Assembly: GCA_030743445.1 (NCBI GenBank)
Contig: JASLSL010000196.1
Location: forward strand, 1 to 12,723
Length of the DNA stretch: 12,723 nucleotides
Direction of reading: 5' to 3'
Origin: Alphaproteobacteria bacterium
GTDB taxonomy: Bacteria; Pseudomonadota; Alphaproteobacteria; UBA8366
Positions 7,025 to 12,723 of this stretch are shown in pieces. The position numbers and the translations under genes were made by a program. The notes under the pieces were generated by a model. That model was not told where the DNA came from. It saw nothing but the letters and a program-made list of their open reading frames with translations, and made no database searches. Every line of letters begins with the position of its first letter. Positions within the stretch are counted from its first letter, which is position 1.

Positions 7025-7689
7025 TGAGAATGGCGCTTAAAGCATTGTTGGGGGTGGCCGCCTTGGCCCTCTCGGCGTCTCCGGCGCTCGCCGACCCGGC
7101 GGCCGGTAAGAAGACGTTCACCGCCAAGGGTTGCGGCGACTGCCACTACACCGACGGCCCGGCGAAAGAGAAGACCATCGCCGACCAGCTTACCAAGAAG
7201 GGGCCGGAGCTGTGGTACGCCGGCAGCAAGTTCCAGAAGAAATGGCTTGGCGCCTGGCTCGAGGACCCGAAGCCGATCCGGCCGATGAAGTTCAACTCGT
7301 TGACCGAAAAGAACCCGGGCGACCATCCGAAGCTCGCCGGCGGCGACGCCAAGAACGTCAACGAATTCCTGATGAGCCTCGTCTCGAAGGACGTCAAGGC
7401 CGGGGTCATCAAGCCGAAGAAGGCGGCCAAGGGCAGGTTGATCTTCACCAAGAAGATGCCGTGTACCGGCTGCCACCAGTACCCGGCGAAGAAACGCGCC
7501 AAGTACAAGGGCGGCAATTCCGGCCCGACCCTGGTCGGGGCCGGCAAGCGGCTCAATCCGGACTGGATCTACGCCTATCTGAAGACCCCGAAGATCTTCA
7601 AGCCGGTCAAGTCGATGCCGGTGTTCGCCGGGATCCTGAAGGACAAGGACATGAAGAACGTCGCCCAGTTCGTGGCGACCTTCAAGTGA
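7021..7689 (+). CDS. Periplasmic dihaem cytochrome c, lysine-rich
   Basis: This is a 222-aa exported protein. ATG 7021 overlaps the upstream stop (ATGA), and GGGAGG at 7011-7016 also serves a second ATG at 7024. The signal peptide ends near residue 24 (SPALA|DP). Two CXXCH sites, CGDCH (38-42) and CTGCH (148-152), each sit in a c-domain with a probable distal Met (Met89 in IRPMKF; Met199 in KSMPVF). Lys is very abundant across the mature chain, giving a strongly basic protein. No membrane anchor follows the signal peptide, so it should be a free or docked periplasmic carrier. There is no counterpart in the visible part of module 2, though one could lie beyond the window. A role shuttling electrons between the haem b/c subunit and another partner is inferred from position. 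Confidence 0.87.
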   Translation: MMRMALKALLGVAALALSASPALADPAAGKKTFTAKGCGDCHYTDGPAKEKTIADQLTKKGPELWYAGSKFQKKWLGAWLEDPKPIRPMKFNSLTEKNPGDHPKLAGGDAKNVNEFLMSLVSKDVKAGVIKPKKAAKGRLIFTKKMPCTGCHQYPAKKRAKYKGGNSGPTLVGAGKRLNPDWIYAYLKTPKIFKPVKSMPVFAGILKDKDMKNVAQFVATFK

Positions 7690-7706
7690 GCCGGGAGGGC
7701 AGGACG

Positions 7707-8084
7707 ATGATGAAATCAGCGAATGCGATCTTGGCCGGACTGACGCTGCTCGGGCTCGCCTCATGGGTCCAAGCCGGCGCGCTGGCCGCCGATGCGGAGA
7801 CGACCTTCAAGTTCTACTGCGCCCAGTGCCACGGTCTTGGCGGCAAGGGCGACGGGCCGAACGTGACCAAGAACTTCCCGGTGTCGCCGCGCAACTTCAC
7901 CAACGCCAAGGAGATGAACAAGCTCTCCGATGCCGACATCAAAAACGTGGTGCTCGACGGCGGGCCGGCGGCGAGCAAGTCGCCGATGATGCCGCCTTGG
8001 GGCAAGACCCTGACGGGGCCGCAAGTCGACGGGCTGGTCAAGCACCTGCGCAAGCTCTGCAAGTGCAAGGGAAAGCAGGGATGA
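7707..8084 (+). CDS. Small periplasmic monohaem cytochrome c
   Basis: This is a 125-aa protein. ATG 7707 follows GGGAGG (7693-7698) at 8-nt spacing; the ATG at 7710 is the weaker alternative. The signal peptide runs to about residue 28 (AGALA|AD). A single haem site, CAQCH (38-42), is followed by GLGGKGDGPN, SPRNFTN and SPMMPPWG, where Met94 or Met95 is the likely sixth ligand. This is a normal class I cytochrome c of minimal size. The C terminus is unusual: it ends LRKLCKCKGKQG with two extra cysteines (118 and 120) in a CxC arrangement. It is the last recognised gene of module 1; no clear terminator follows. An electron-shuttle role is inferred. Confidence 0.87.
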   Translation: MMKSANAILAGLTLLGLASWVQAGALAADAETTFKFYCAQCHGLGGKGDGPNVTKNFPVSPRNFTNAKEMNKLSDADIKNVVLDGGPAASKSPMMPPWGKTLTGPQVDGLVKHLRKLCKCKGKQG

Positions 8085-8107
8085 TTCGAGTAACGAGCGA
8101 GGAATCT

Positions 8108-8209
8108 TTAAAAGACGAAGAAGTAAAGAATAAGAATAATCACGACCAAATTTACGAGTAGGCCAATAAAAACGAAGGAATCGAAGATGTTTTTCTTTGA
8201 AGGCCGCAT
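8108..8209 (-). CDS. Possible 33-aa single-helix membrane protein on the minus strand
   Basis: Reading the minus strand from ATG at 8209-8207 gives 33 residues to TAA at 8110-8108. There is a basic N terminus (MRPSKKNIFDS) and then an unbroken hydrophobic segment (FVFIGLLVNLVVIILILYF). This is the classic form of a small single-pass inner-membrane protein. Codons are AT-rich (ATT, CTT, TTT, GTA), unlike the neighbours. No Shine-Dalgarno is visible, but a TTGACA/TATAAC pair lies so close that the transcript would start 3-4 nt before the ATG, almost leaderless. It may be chance: an AT-rich spacer readily gives hydrophobic frames on one strand, and the opposite strand reads as a 26-aa charged ORF. 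I do not recognise a family. Conservation of the peptide in relatives would decide. Confidence 0.3.
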   Translation of the reverse strand: MRPSKKNIFDSFVFIGLLVNLVVIILILYFFVF

Positions 8210-8226
8210 GGAGTCGAGGTTATAGG
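8197..8226 (+). promoter_or_regulatory. Candidate sigma70-type promoter for module 2
   Basis: TTGAAG (8197-8202), an 18-bp spacer and TATAGG (8221-8226) each match consensus at four of six or better. Transcription would start near 8233, leaving a leader of about 60 nt before the first small ORF at 8292. It overlaps the minus-strand candidate, so the two could exclude each other. This is a weak match, but it lies in the only long gap before module 2. Confidence 0.3.
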
Positions 8227-8245
8227 CAGCACCAAGCCCTGTCAA
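8219..8245 (-). promoter_or_regulatory. Candidate sigma70-type promoter, minus strand
   Basis: On the minus strand TTGACA (8245-8240, exact consensus) and TATAAC (8224-8219, 5 of 6) are separated by 15 bp, slightly shorter than the usual 16-18. A transcript would start near 8212, just before the ATG of the 33-aa minus-strand ORF. Sequence match only. Confidence 0.35.
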
Positions 8246-8291
8246 TTTTGATCTAGCGCAAGGCGGAAACCCGCGGTGAGCAGGCAATATC

Positions 8292-8396
8292 ATGCCCAAA
8301 GAGATGACCGAAAAGGAGAAATATCCGTGGGCCGGACCGGCGCTGTTCAGCGTCGTAACCGTCGCCCTCGCGATCTTCTTCTGGTGGTTCCTCTGA
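8292..8396 (+). CDS. 34-aa single-helix membrane protein, first gene of module 2
   Basis: The ORF runs ATG to TGA (34 residues). A charged N terminus (MPKEMTEKEKYPWAGP) is followed by one hydrophobic helix ending in aromatic residues (VVTVALAIFFWWFL) at the extreme C terminus. GAGCAGG at 8278-8284 is a plausible ribosome binding site with 7-nt spacing. Composition is normal for this genome. It lies 16 nt before a second tiny membrane ORF and directly upstream of the second CydA-like gene, as small accessory subunits often do; CydX of cytochrome bd is a comparable single-helix subunit, although I see no specific CydX motif. I infer a small subunit or assembly factor of the module 2 complex. 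Below usual gene-calling length cutoffs, so easily missed. Confidence 0.65.
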   Translation: MPKEMTEKEKYPWAGPALFSVVTVALAIFFWWFL

Positions 8397-8412
8397 CGTC
8401 TGGGAGACGGAG

Positions 8413-8529
8413 TTGAAAAGCACGTTCATACCGTTCGTCGCGGCGTTCATCGTCTGCGGCGCCCTGTTCCTCGGCATCGACGTCGCCATCATGGCCCTGC
8501 AGGGCCTCACCCTGATTTTCCATCCGTAG
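8413..8529 (+). CDS. 38-aa single-helix membrane protein, second small gene of module 2
   Basis: The start is TTG 8413, with GGGAG (8402-8406) 6 nt upstream; the stop is TAG at 8527-8529. The 38 residues are almost wholly hydrophobic after MKSTF. They include a Cys (15) and an acidic residue inside the helix (LFLGIDVAIMAL), and the chain ends TLIFHP. It sits 16 nt after the 34-aa ORF and 18 nt before the CydA-like gene at 8548, all on one strand, so it very probably belongs to the same transcript. I cannot assign a family. A small subunit packing against the CydA-like core is the simplest reading. The buried Asp could be structural or proton-conducting, which is speculation. Confidence 0.6.
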   Translation: MKSTFIPFVAAFIVCGALFLGIDVAIMALQGLTLIFHP

Positions 8530-8547
8530 CGCGGCGGGGGTGACCGG

Positions 8548-10380
8548 ATGACGCGAGGACGGATGGCGAGGTTGTTGGGAGGGCTGCTGCTGGTCGTACT
8601 GGCAGTGACCCTGCTGCCCGGCGATTGGCCGGCCGTCGATAGTGGCTTAACCCAAAGCGCCTTCGCCCAGGGCGCCGCGAAAACCGAGACCGCCACCGCC
8701 GGCATCGCCGCCCCGAAGCTGACCCCGGACGACTATCCCCGAATCGCCGGCGTCAACGGCCGGATCGTCGTCTGGCTGGTGGCGCAGTTGCATCTCTGGT
8801 TCGCTGCCTTCGTCCTCGCGGTGCCGATCTTCGTCTTCATCATCGAGGCGATCGGCATGTCGACGCGCGACAAGCGCTACGACGACATGGCCTACGAGTT
8901 CATCAAGATCAGCATCGCGGCCTATTCGCTGACCGCGATCCTCGGCGGCTTCCTGGTGTTCTCGCTGATCATCTTCTACCCGCACGTGATCCAGTATCTG
9001 GGCGCGATCTTCAAGGACACGATGTTCTACTACGCGCTGCTGTTCTTCCTCGAGAGCGCCGCGCTCTACCTCTATTACTACGGCTGGCAGTGGCTGCAGG
9101 GCGGCTTCCGGAAGTGGGTCCACCTGACCCTCGGCCTGGTGCTCAATGCCGCCGGCACGATGCTGATGTTCCTCGCCAACGGGTGGCTCACCTTCATGAT
9201 GAGTCCGGCCGGGATCGACCCCGGCGGCATCTTCACCGGCGACGTCTGGACCGCGCTGCACAACCACCTCTGGAACCCGATCAACATCCACCGCATGGTC
9301 GCGAACGTCGCCTATGGCGGCTCGATCGTCGGCGCCTACGCCGCCTTCAAGTTCCTCGCCGCGACCCGGGCCGAGGAGAGGGCGCATTACGACTGGATGG
9401 GCTATACCGCGAACTTCATCGCGATATCCGCACTGCTGCCGCTGCCGTTCGCCGGTTATTACCTGGCGGCCGAAATCTACGCCTACAGCCAGCAGATGGG
9501 CATCACCCTGATGGGCGGCATCTTCGCCTGGCTGTTTATCATCCAGGCGGTGCTGATCGGCACGCTCTTCCTCTCGGCCAATTACTATCTCTGGTGCGGC
9601 ATGGCGCGGAGCGAGGGGGCGGCGCGCTACAACCGCTACATCAAGTATCTGGCGTTCGTCATCGTCGCCGCGTTCCTGGTTTGGTTCACGCCGCACACCC
9701 TGGTGCTGACCAACGAGGAATTGAAGGCGCTCGGCGGGCCGTATCACAAATATCTCGGCCCCCTCGGCATCATGCCGGCGAAGAACACCGCGGTGAACGT
9801 GATGATCCTGTTCACGGCACTGAGTTTCCTGATTTACCGCCGGGCCAACCGGATCGCCATGGTCGGCTGGGCCAAGGCCGGCAACGCGGTCCAGGTGGCG
9901 CTGTTCTCGGCCGGCATCGCCAACATCTTCTTTCTCGGCATCTACCACGGCTACTTCACCAACACGGTCTACAAGGTCGCCTCCTCGATCCCGCAGGTGA
10001 TCACCACCCTCGTGGTGATCGCTGCCAGCATCGTGATCGACGCGATGATGTACCGCGGCGCCAAGGAAGTCGCGCCCCTGAGGTGGGGCCGGGTGCCCGA
10101 GCGCGCGCAGTACGCGCTTTTCCTGCTCGCCGTCGCCTTCACCTGGCTGATGGGGCTGATGGGCTACATCCGCTCCGGCATCCGCCAGCACTGGCACGTG
10201 GTCGGCGTGTTCCGCGACAACTCGCCCGACGCCTTCACCCCGACGCTCGGCTACGCCGCCAACGTGGTCTCGGTCGGGACGATCATCTTCATGGCGATGG
10301 TGATCTTCGTCTTCTGGCTCTCCCAAGTGAGCGCGGTGAAGACGACGCCCGCCGGCTTCTGGAAGGAGCAGGCGTCATGA
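8548..10380 (+). CDS. CydA-like (cytochrome bd subunit I family) membrane protein, short form, module 2
   Basis: This is a 610-aa paralogue of the protein at 1113. An N-terminal signal-like segment ends near residue 41 (SAFA|QGAAK), after which come about a dozen helices. Shared landmarks are QLHLWFAAFVL (His82), FFLESAALYLYYYGW (Glu169), INIHRMVANVAYGG (His248), AHYDWMGY (His280), PLPFAGYYL, W-F-TPHTLVLTNE (His383), GGPYHKYLG (His400), IMPAKN, and GLMGYIRSGIRQHWH (His550). Where copy 1 has Met in IIQAMLVG this copy has Val335 (IIQAVLIG), so the expected Met ligand of the low-spin haem may be absent or supplied elsewhere. Q-loop and GRQPW motif are not seen. The start is ATG 8548; ATG 8563 is an alternative with GAGGA close upstream. 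Its stop overlaps the next start (ATGA). Function is inferred as for copy 1, but the cofactor set may differ. Confidence 0.85.
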   Translation: MTRGRMARLLGGLLLVVLAVTLLPGDWPAVDSGLTQSAFAQGAAKTETATAGIAAPKLTPDDYPRIAGVNGRIVVWLVAQLHLWFAAFVLAVPIFVFIIEAIGMSTRDKRYDDMAYEFIKISIAAYSLTAILGGFLVFSLIIFYPHVIQYLGAIFKDTMFYYALLFFLESAALYLYYYGWQWLQGGFRKWVHLTLGLVLNAAGTMLMFLANGWLTFMMSPAGIDPGGIFTGDVWTALHNHLWNPINIHRMVANVAYGGSIVGAYAAFKFLAATRAEERAHYDWMGYTANFIAISALLPLPFAGYYLAAEIYAYSQQMGITLMGGIFAWLFIIQAVLIGTLFLSANYYLWCGMARSEGAARYNRYIKYLAFVIVAAFLVWFTPHTLVLTNEELKALGGPYHKYLGPLGIMPAKNTAVNVMILFTALSFLIYRRANRIAMVGWAKAGNAVQVALFSAGIANIFFLGIYHGYFTNTVYKVASSIPQVITTLVVIAASIVIDAMMYRGAKEVAPLRWGRVPERAQYALFLLAVAFTWLMGLMGYIRSGIRQHWHVVGVFRDNSPDAFTPTLGYAANVVSVGTIIFMAMVIFVFWLSQVSAVKTTPAGFWKEQAS

Positions 10381-11186
10381 GGAACTTCGCGGCGGTCCTG
10401 CTGTTCAGCCTGGTCACCATCGGCTTCTTTACCTGGTTCTCGAACTTCGGCATTCCGCAGGTCGACCCCGCACCACCGCCGAAGGAGGAGAAACTCGACC
10501 TCGGCGCCATGACCATGGAGCAATTCACCGCCCTCGGCGAGCGGGTGTACAAGGGCAAGGGGACCTGCACCCTCTGCCACAGCGCGCTCGGCGGCCGCGC
10601 GCCGTTGTTGCAGGAGGCCGGCGCGATCTCCAAGGAGCGCCTCGCGGACGAGCGCTACAAGGGCGAGGCCGAGGACATGGCGGGCTACCTCTATGAGTCG
10701 ATGGTCAAGCCGTCGGCCTTCGTGGTCGAGGGCTTCGGCAAGGCCGGCAGTAGCGACACGGTGAGCCCGATGCCCGACGTATCCGGCGGCAGCGTCGGCC
10801 TGTCGGATGCCGAGATGAAATCGGTCGTCGCTTACCTGCAGAAGCTCGGCGGCTACGAAATCACGGTCGAAATCCCGAAGGACGCCGTACCCGAAACGGA
10901 GGAAGAAGCGACATCGCGCGCGCCGTTCAAGACCGCCGAGGCGGCGATCGCCGAGTTCGCCTGCGGCGCCTGCCACAAGGTCGCCGGCGAGGAAGGCGAG
11001 GTCGGCCCCGACCTGCGCAAAATCGGCAGGCTGCGCGACCGGTCGTACCTCAGGCGCTCGATCCTCGATCCCAACGCCGAAATCTCCAAGGGTTTCGAGA
11101 AGGACCAAATGCCGGCCGATTACGGCGAGCAGATGTACGCCAAGGAGCTCGAGATGATCGTCGAATATCTCGCGGCGCTGAAGTGA
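10377..11186 (+). CDS. Membrane-anchored dihaem cytochrome c, module 2
   Basis: This is a 269-aa protein whose ATG overlaps the CydA-like stop (ATGA). One N-terminal helix (about 4-21) anchors it, and a Pro/Lys/Glu-rich linker follows. Haem sites are CTLCH (64-68) and CGACH (196-200), with likely distal Met132 in VSPMPDV and Met245 in KDQMPAD. Gene order, anchor and two-domain layout match the gene at 3242. Both second domains share GEVGPDL/GEVGPKL after the haem site, but this copy lacks the beta-rich insert and is about 65 residues shorter overall. The expected role is the periplasmic electron path to the CydA-like core of module 2. Confidence 0.88.
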   Translation: MRNFAAVLLFSLVTIGFFTWFSNFGIPQVDPAPPPKEEKLDLGAMTMEQFTALGERVYKGKGTCTLCHSALGGRAPLLQEAGAISKERLADERYKGEAEDMAGYLYESMVKPSAFVVEGFGKAGSSDTVSPMPDVSGGSVGLSDAEMKSVVAYLQKLGGYEITVEIPKDAVPETEEEATSRAPFKTAEAAIAEFACGACHKVAGEEGEVGPDLRKIGRLRDRSYLRRSILDPNAEISKGFEKDQMPADYGEQMYAKELEMIVEYLAALK

Positions 11187-11965
11187 TGGCGATGCTGCCC
11201 CGCATCCCCCGGCTGCTCCAGGCGGTGTTGACCGTCGCGGTGATCTATGGCGGCTTCCGGCTCGTGTTCGACGCGATCCTGGGCCAGCCGATCCCGGCGA
11301 GCCTGATGACCATGTACATGTTCTTCATCGTCGCCGGGGTCTTCATGGTGTTCACCTTCACTGAGGAGAGCGCCCGCGAGATGGTGGTGCCGATCAGGGC
11401 GCTGGTCGAGGACCCCTCGAGGAAGCCGATCCGCAATTTGGTGTTCGTGCTGGTCCCGCTCGCCGCCGGCGGCCTCACCTACATGAAGATGCTGCCGAGC
11501 TTCGAGGCGCCGCTCGAGCTGCGCTCGATCCATCCGGCGCCGCCGACCACGGTCGAGCTCTACGGCAAGCGCTTCGACCTCCTCAAGCTCGAGAACCCGT
11601 TCCGCAAACTCGAGAAGGCGGACCCGGAGAAGTTCCGCGAATTGGTCGCCGAGGGCGGTGCGGTCTACATCGCCAACTGCCAGTACTGCCACGGCGACAA
11701 GCTCGACGGCAAAGGTCCCTACGCGGCGGCCCTGAACCCGGTGCCGCTCAACTTCCAGGACATCGGCACGATCGCGCAGTTGCAGGAGTCGTACTTGTTC
11801 TGGCGCATCGCGACCGGCGGCCCGGGCCTGCCGAAGGAAGGCGCGCCGTGGCTTTCCTCGATGCCGGTCTGGCAGGAGTTCCTCGAAGAAGACGAGATTT
11901 GGAAGGTAATCCTGTTTCTCTACGATTACACCGGGCACCGGCCGCGCTCGTGGGGCCACGAATGA
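11186..11965 (+). CDS. Membrane-anchored monohaem cytochrome c with three N-terminal helices, module 2
   Basis: This is a 259-aa protein. ATG 11186 shares its A with the upstream stop (TGATG); an in-frame GTG at 11183 would add one residue. Three hydrophobic segments (about 10-30, 39-58 and 83-102) precede a linker and a single c domain with CQYCH (165-169). This is followed by PLNFQD, the FWRIATGGPGLP segment, and Met226 in SSMPVW as likely sixth ligand. It is the counterpart of the gene at 4254, with a much shorter linker. The same place in both modules argues for a core subunit. The stop overlaps the next start (ATGA at 11962-11965). Confidence 0.88.
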   Translation: MAMLPRIPRLLQAVLTVAVIYGGFRLVFDAILGQPIPASLMTMYMFFIVAGVFMVFTFTEESAREMVVPIRALVEDPSRKPIRNLVFVLVPLAAGGLTYMKMLPSFEAPLELRSIHPAPPTTVELYGKRFDLLKLENPFRKLEKADPEKFRELVAEGGAVYIANCQYCHGDKLDGKGPYAAALNPVPLNFQDIGTIAQLQESYLFWRIATGGPGLPKEGAPWLSSMPVWQEFLEEDEIWKVILFLYDYTGHRPRSWGHE

Positions 11966-12723
11966 GCCGGCTCGCCCAAATCCTCGCCCATATCCTCGCT
12001 GGGGCGGCGACGCTCGCGTTGGCCGCCGGCCCGCTCGCCGCCCAGACCGGCGACGCCGAGCGCGGCAAGGCGGTCTACGCCAAGCGCTGCGTCCTTTGCC
12101 ACGGGATCGAGGGCGACGCCGACAGTCCGGCCGCCGAGCGCCTGGTGCCGCCGCCGCGCGACTTCACCGAAGGACAATACAAGTTCAAGACCACCGCCTT
12201 CGACGAGGACTTCCCTAACGACCGGGATCTGTTCCGCATGATCCGCGACGGCATGCCGGGCACCGCGATGCCGGGGTGGAGCGACATGTTGTCGGAGCAG
12301 TCGATCTCGGACCTGGTGGCCTACATCAAGACCTTCGCCGGGCTCGAGGAAGAGAAGCCCGAGAAGCAGGTCGACTACGGCAGCCAAATCGCCTCGTCGG
12401 AAGACAGCATCGCCAAGGGCCGAAAATTGTTCACGGACCGCTGCGTCGAATGCCACGGCGAGGGCGGCAAGGGCGACGCGGTCAAGAAGCTCAAGGACGA
12501 CGCCGGCAACCGGACCTGGCCCCGCAACCTCACCAAGCCCTGGACCTTCCGCGCCAGCAACGACCCGAAGGACATCTTCACCCGCATCTCGGTCGGCATT
12601 CCGGGAACCCAGATGCCATCCTTCGCCGATCCCAAGAGCAAGAAGAAGCTTAGCATCGAGCAGCGCTGGCACGTCGCCAACTTCGCCGCCTCGCTCGCCG
12701 AGACCGAGCGTGTGGTGCGGCCC
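11962..12723 (+). CDS. Dihaem cytochrome c, module 2 (3' truncated by window end)
   Basis: ATG 11962 overlaps the previous stop, and the frame stays open to the last base, giving 254 visible residues. A compact signal peptide ends near residue 27 (AAGPLAA|QTG). Haem sites are CVLCH (43-47; Met103 in GTAMPGW possible ligand) and CVECH (161-165; Met218 in TQMPSF). The motif order, including PPPRDFTEGQYKFKTT, DRDLFR, VAYIKTF and the final QRW-x3-NF helix, mirrors the dihaem part of the gene at 5231 (PRPRDFTLGTFKFRTT, LDLFR, IAYIKTF, ERWQLANY). I therefore expect a haem b EB_dh-type domain beyond the window edge, but it cannot be seen here. Unlike that gene it has a short normal signal peptide with no repeat inserted. 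Confidence 0.87.
   Translation, partial: MSRLAQILAHILAGAATLALAAGPLAAQTGDAERGKAVYAKRCVLCHGIEGDADSPAAERLVPPPRDFTEGQYKFKTTAFDEDFPNDRDLFRMIRDGMPGTAMPGWSDMLSEQSISDLVAYIKTFAGLEEEKPEKQVDYGSQIASSEDSIAKGRKLFTDRCVECHGEGGKGDAVKKLKDDAGNRTWPRNLTKPWTFRASNDPKDIFTRISVGIPGTQMPSFADPKSKKKLSIEQRWHVANFAASLAETERVVRP

Larger units (their letters stand above)
8085..8291. other. AT-richer intergenic spacer between the two modules
   Basis: This is the only sizeable gap in the + strand gene run. Its first half (about 8095-8200) is visibly AT-rich against GC-rich neighbours. It holds candidate promoters on both strands and a tiny hydrophobic minus-strand ORF (listed separately). I see no convincing rho-independent terminator; the best stem is a 4-bp GCGG/CCGC near 8260-8275 without a T run. 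Confidence 0.6.

Noticed and set aside
3242..8084. Alternative complex III or cbb3 oxidase reading of the cytochrome-rich cluster
   Set aside because: There is no NrfD-like membrane subunit, no iron-sulfur subunit and no haem-copper CcoN in the window; the only polytopic cores are CydA-like.
8081..8161. 26-aa + strand ORF overlapping the stop of the small cytochrome c gene (ATGA)
   Set aside because: It has a weak purine-rich upstream stretch but a charged AT-rich peptide with no pattern. It is the complement of the minus-strand hydrophobic frame, which has better features.
8242..8251. TCAA-TT-TTGA inverted repeat as an FNR/CRP-type operator
   Set aside because: The arms are only 4 bp and the spacing and half-sites do not match TTGAT-N4-ATCAA; too short to call.
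8647..10326. Long open frame (559 codons) on the minus strand opposite CydA-like copy 2
   Set aside because: It has the same low-complexity charged composition produced by the complement of a membrane protein gene; no start context or domain.
1..12723. CRISPR array, tRNA, rRNA, transposase or phage gene
   Set aside because: No regularly spaced direct repeats, cloverleaf-like sequence or mobile-element protein was seen on either strand.

Overview
The window is GC-rich (about two thirds G+C by eye). Its genes are packed on the + strand, with stop/start overlaps (TGATG or ATGA) at most junctions. The many Sec-type signal peptides and covalent haem motifs point to a Gram-negative bacterium with a heavily haem-loaded periplasm. 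The style and the CCCTCTCCC-type palindromic repeat suggest a proteobacterium, perhaps an alphaproteobacterium, but no marker gene here fixes the taxonomy.

Layout. Positions 1-275 hold the end of a HEAT-repeat-like protein. Positions 290-1075 encode an exported protein with a likely type-1 copper site and a carboxypeptidase-regulatory-like tail. Module 1 runs from 1113 to 8084. In order it encodes a 709-aa CydA-like integral membrane protein, a membrane-anchored dihaem cytochrome c, a membrane-anchored monohaem cytochrome c, a dihaem cytochrome c fused to an ethylbenzene-dehydrogenase-gamma (NxrC-like) haem b domain, a soluble dihaem cytochrome c and a small monohaem cytochrome c. A short AT-richer spacer (8085-8291) follows; it has candidate promoters on both strands and a possible tiny minus-strand membrane protein. 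Module 2 starts at 8292 with two tiny single-helix membrane proteins and then repeats the order of module 1: CydA-like (610 aa), membrane dihaem c, membrane monohaem c, and a dihaem c protein cut by the window end at 12723.

The likely theme is a pair of tandem, strongly diverged respiratory complexes. Each is built on a cytochrome bd subunit I-like core but has c-type cytochromes where CydB would be expected. The long Q-loop and GRQPW signature that bind quinol in classical bd oxidases are not visible. I therefore infer an oxygen-reducing (or other small-molecule-reducing) membrane complex fed by cytochrome c or by a periplasmic dehydrogenase, rather than a quinol oxidase. The visible part of module 1 carries eight CXXCH sites and that of module 2 carries five.

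Other notable points are a 143-bp palindromic repeat inside the signal-peptide region of the dihaem/EB_dh gene, apparently inserted in frame; differences between the two CydA-like copies (extra helices, and a Met-to-Val change at the position that seems to match the b558 Met ligand); and three tiny membrane ORFs around the module boundary.
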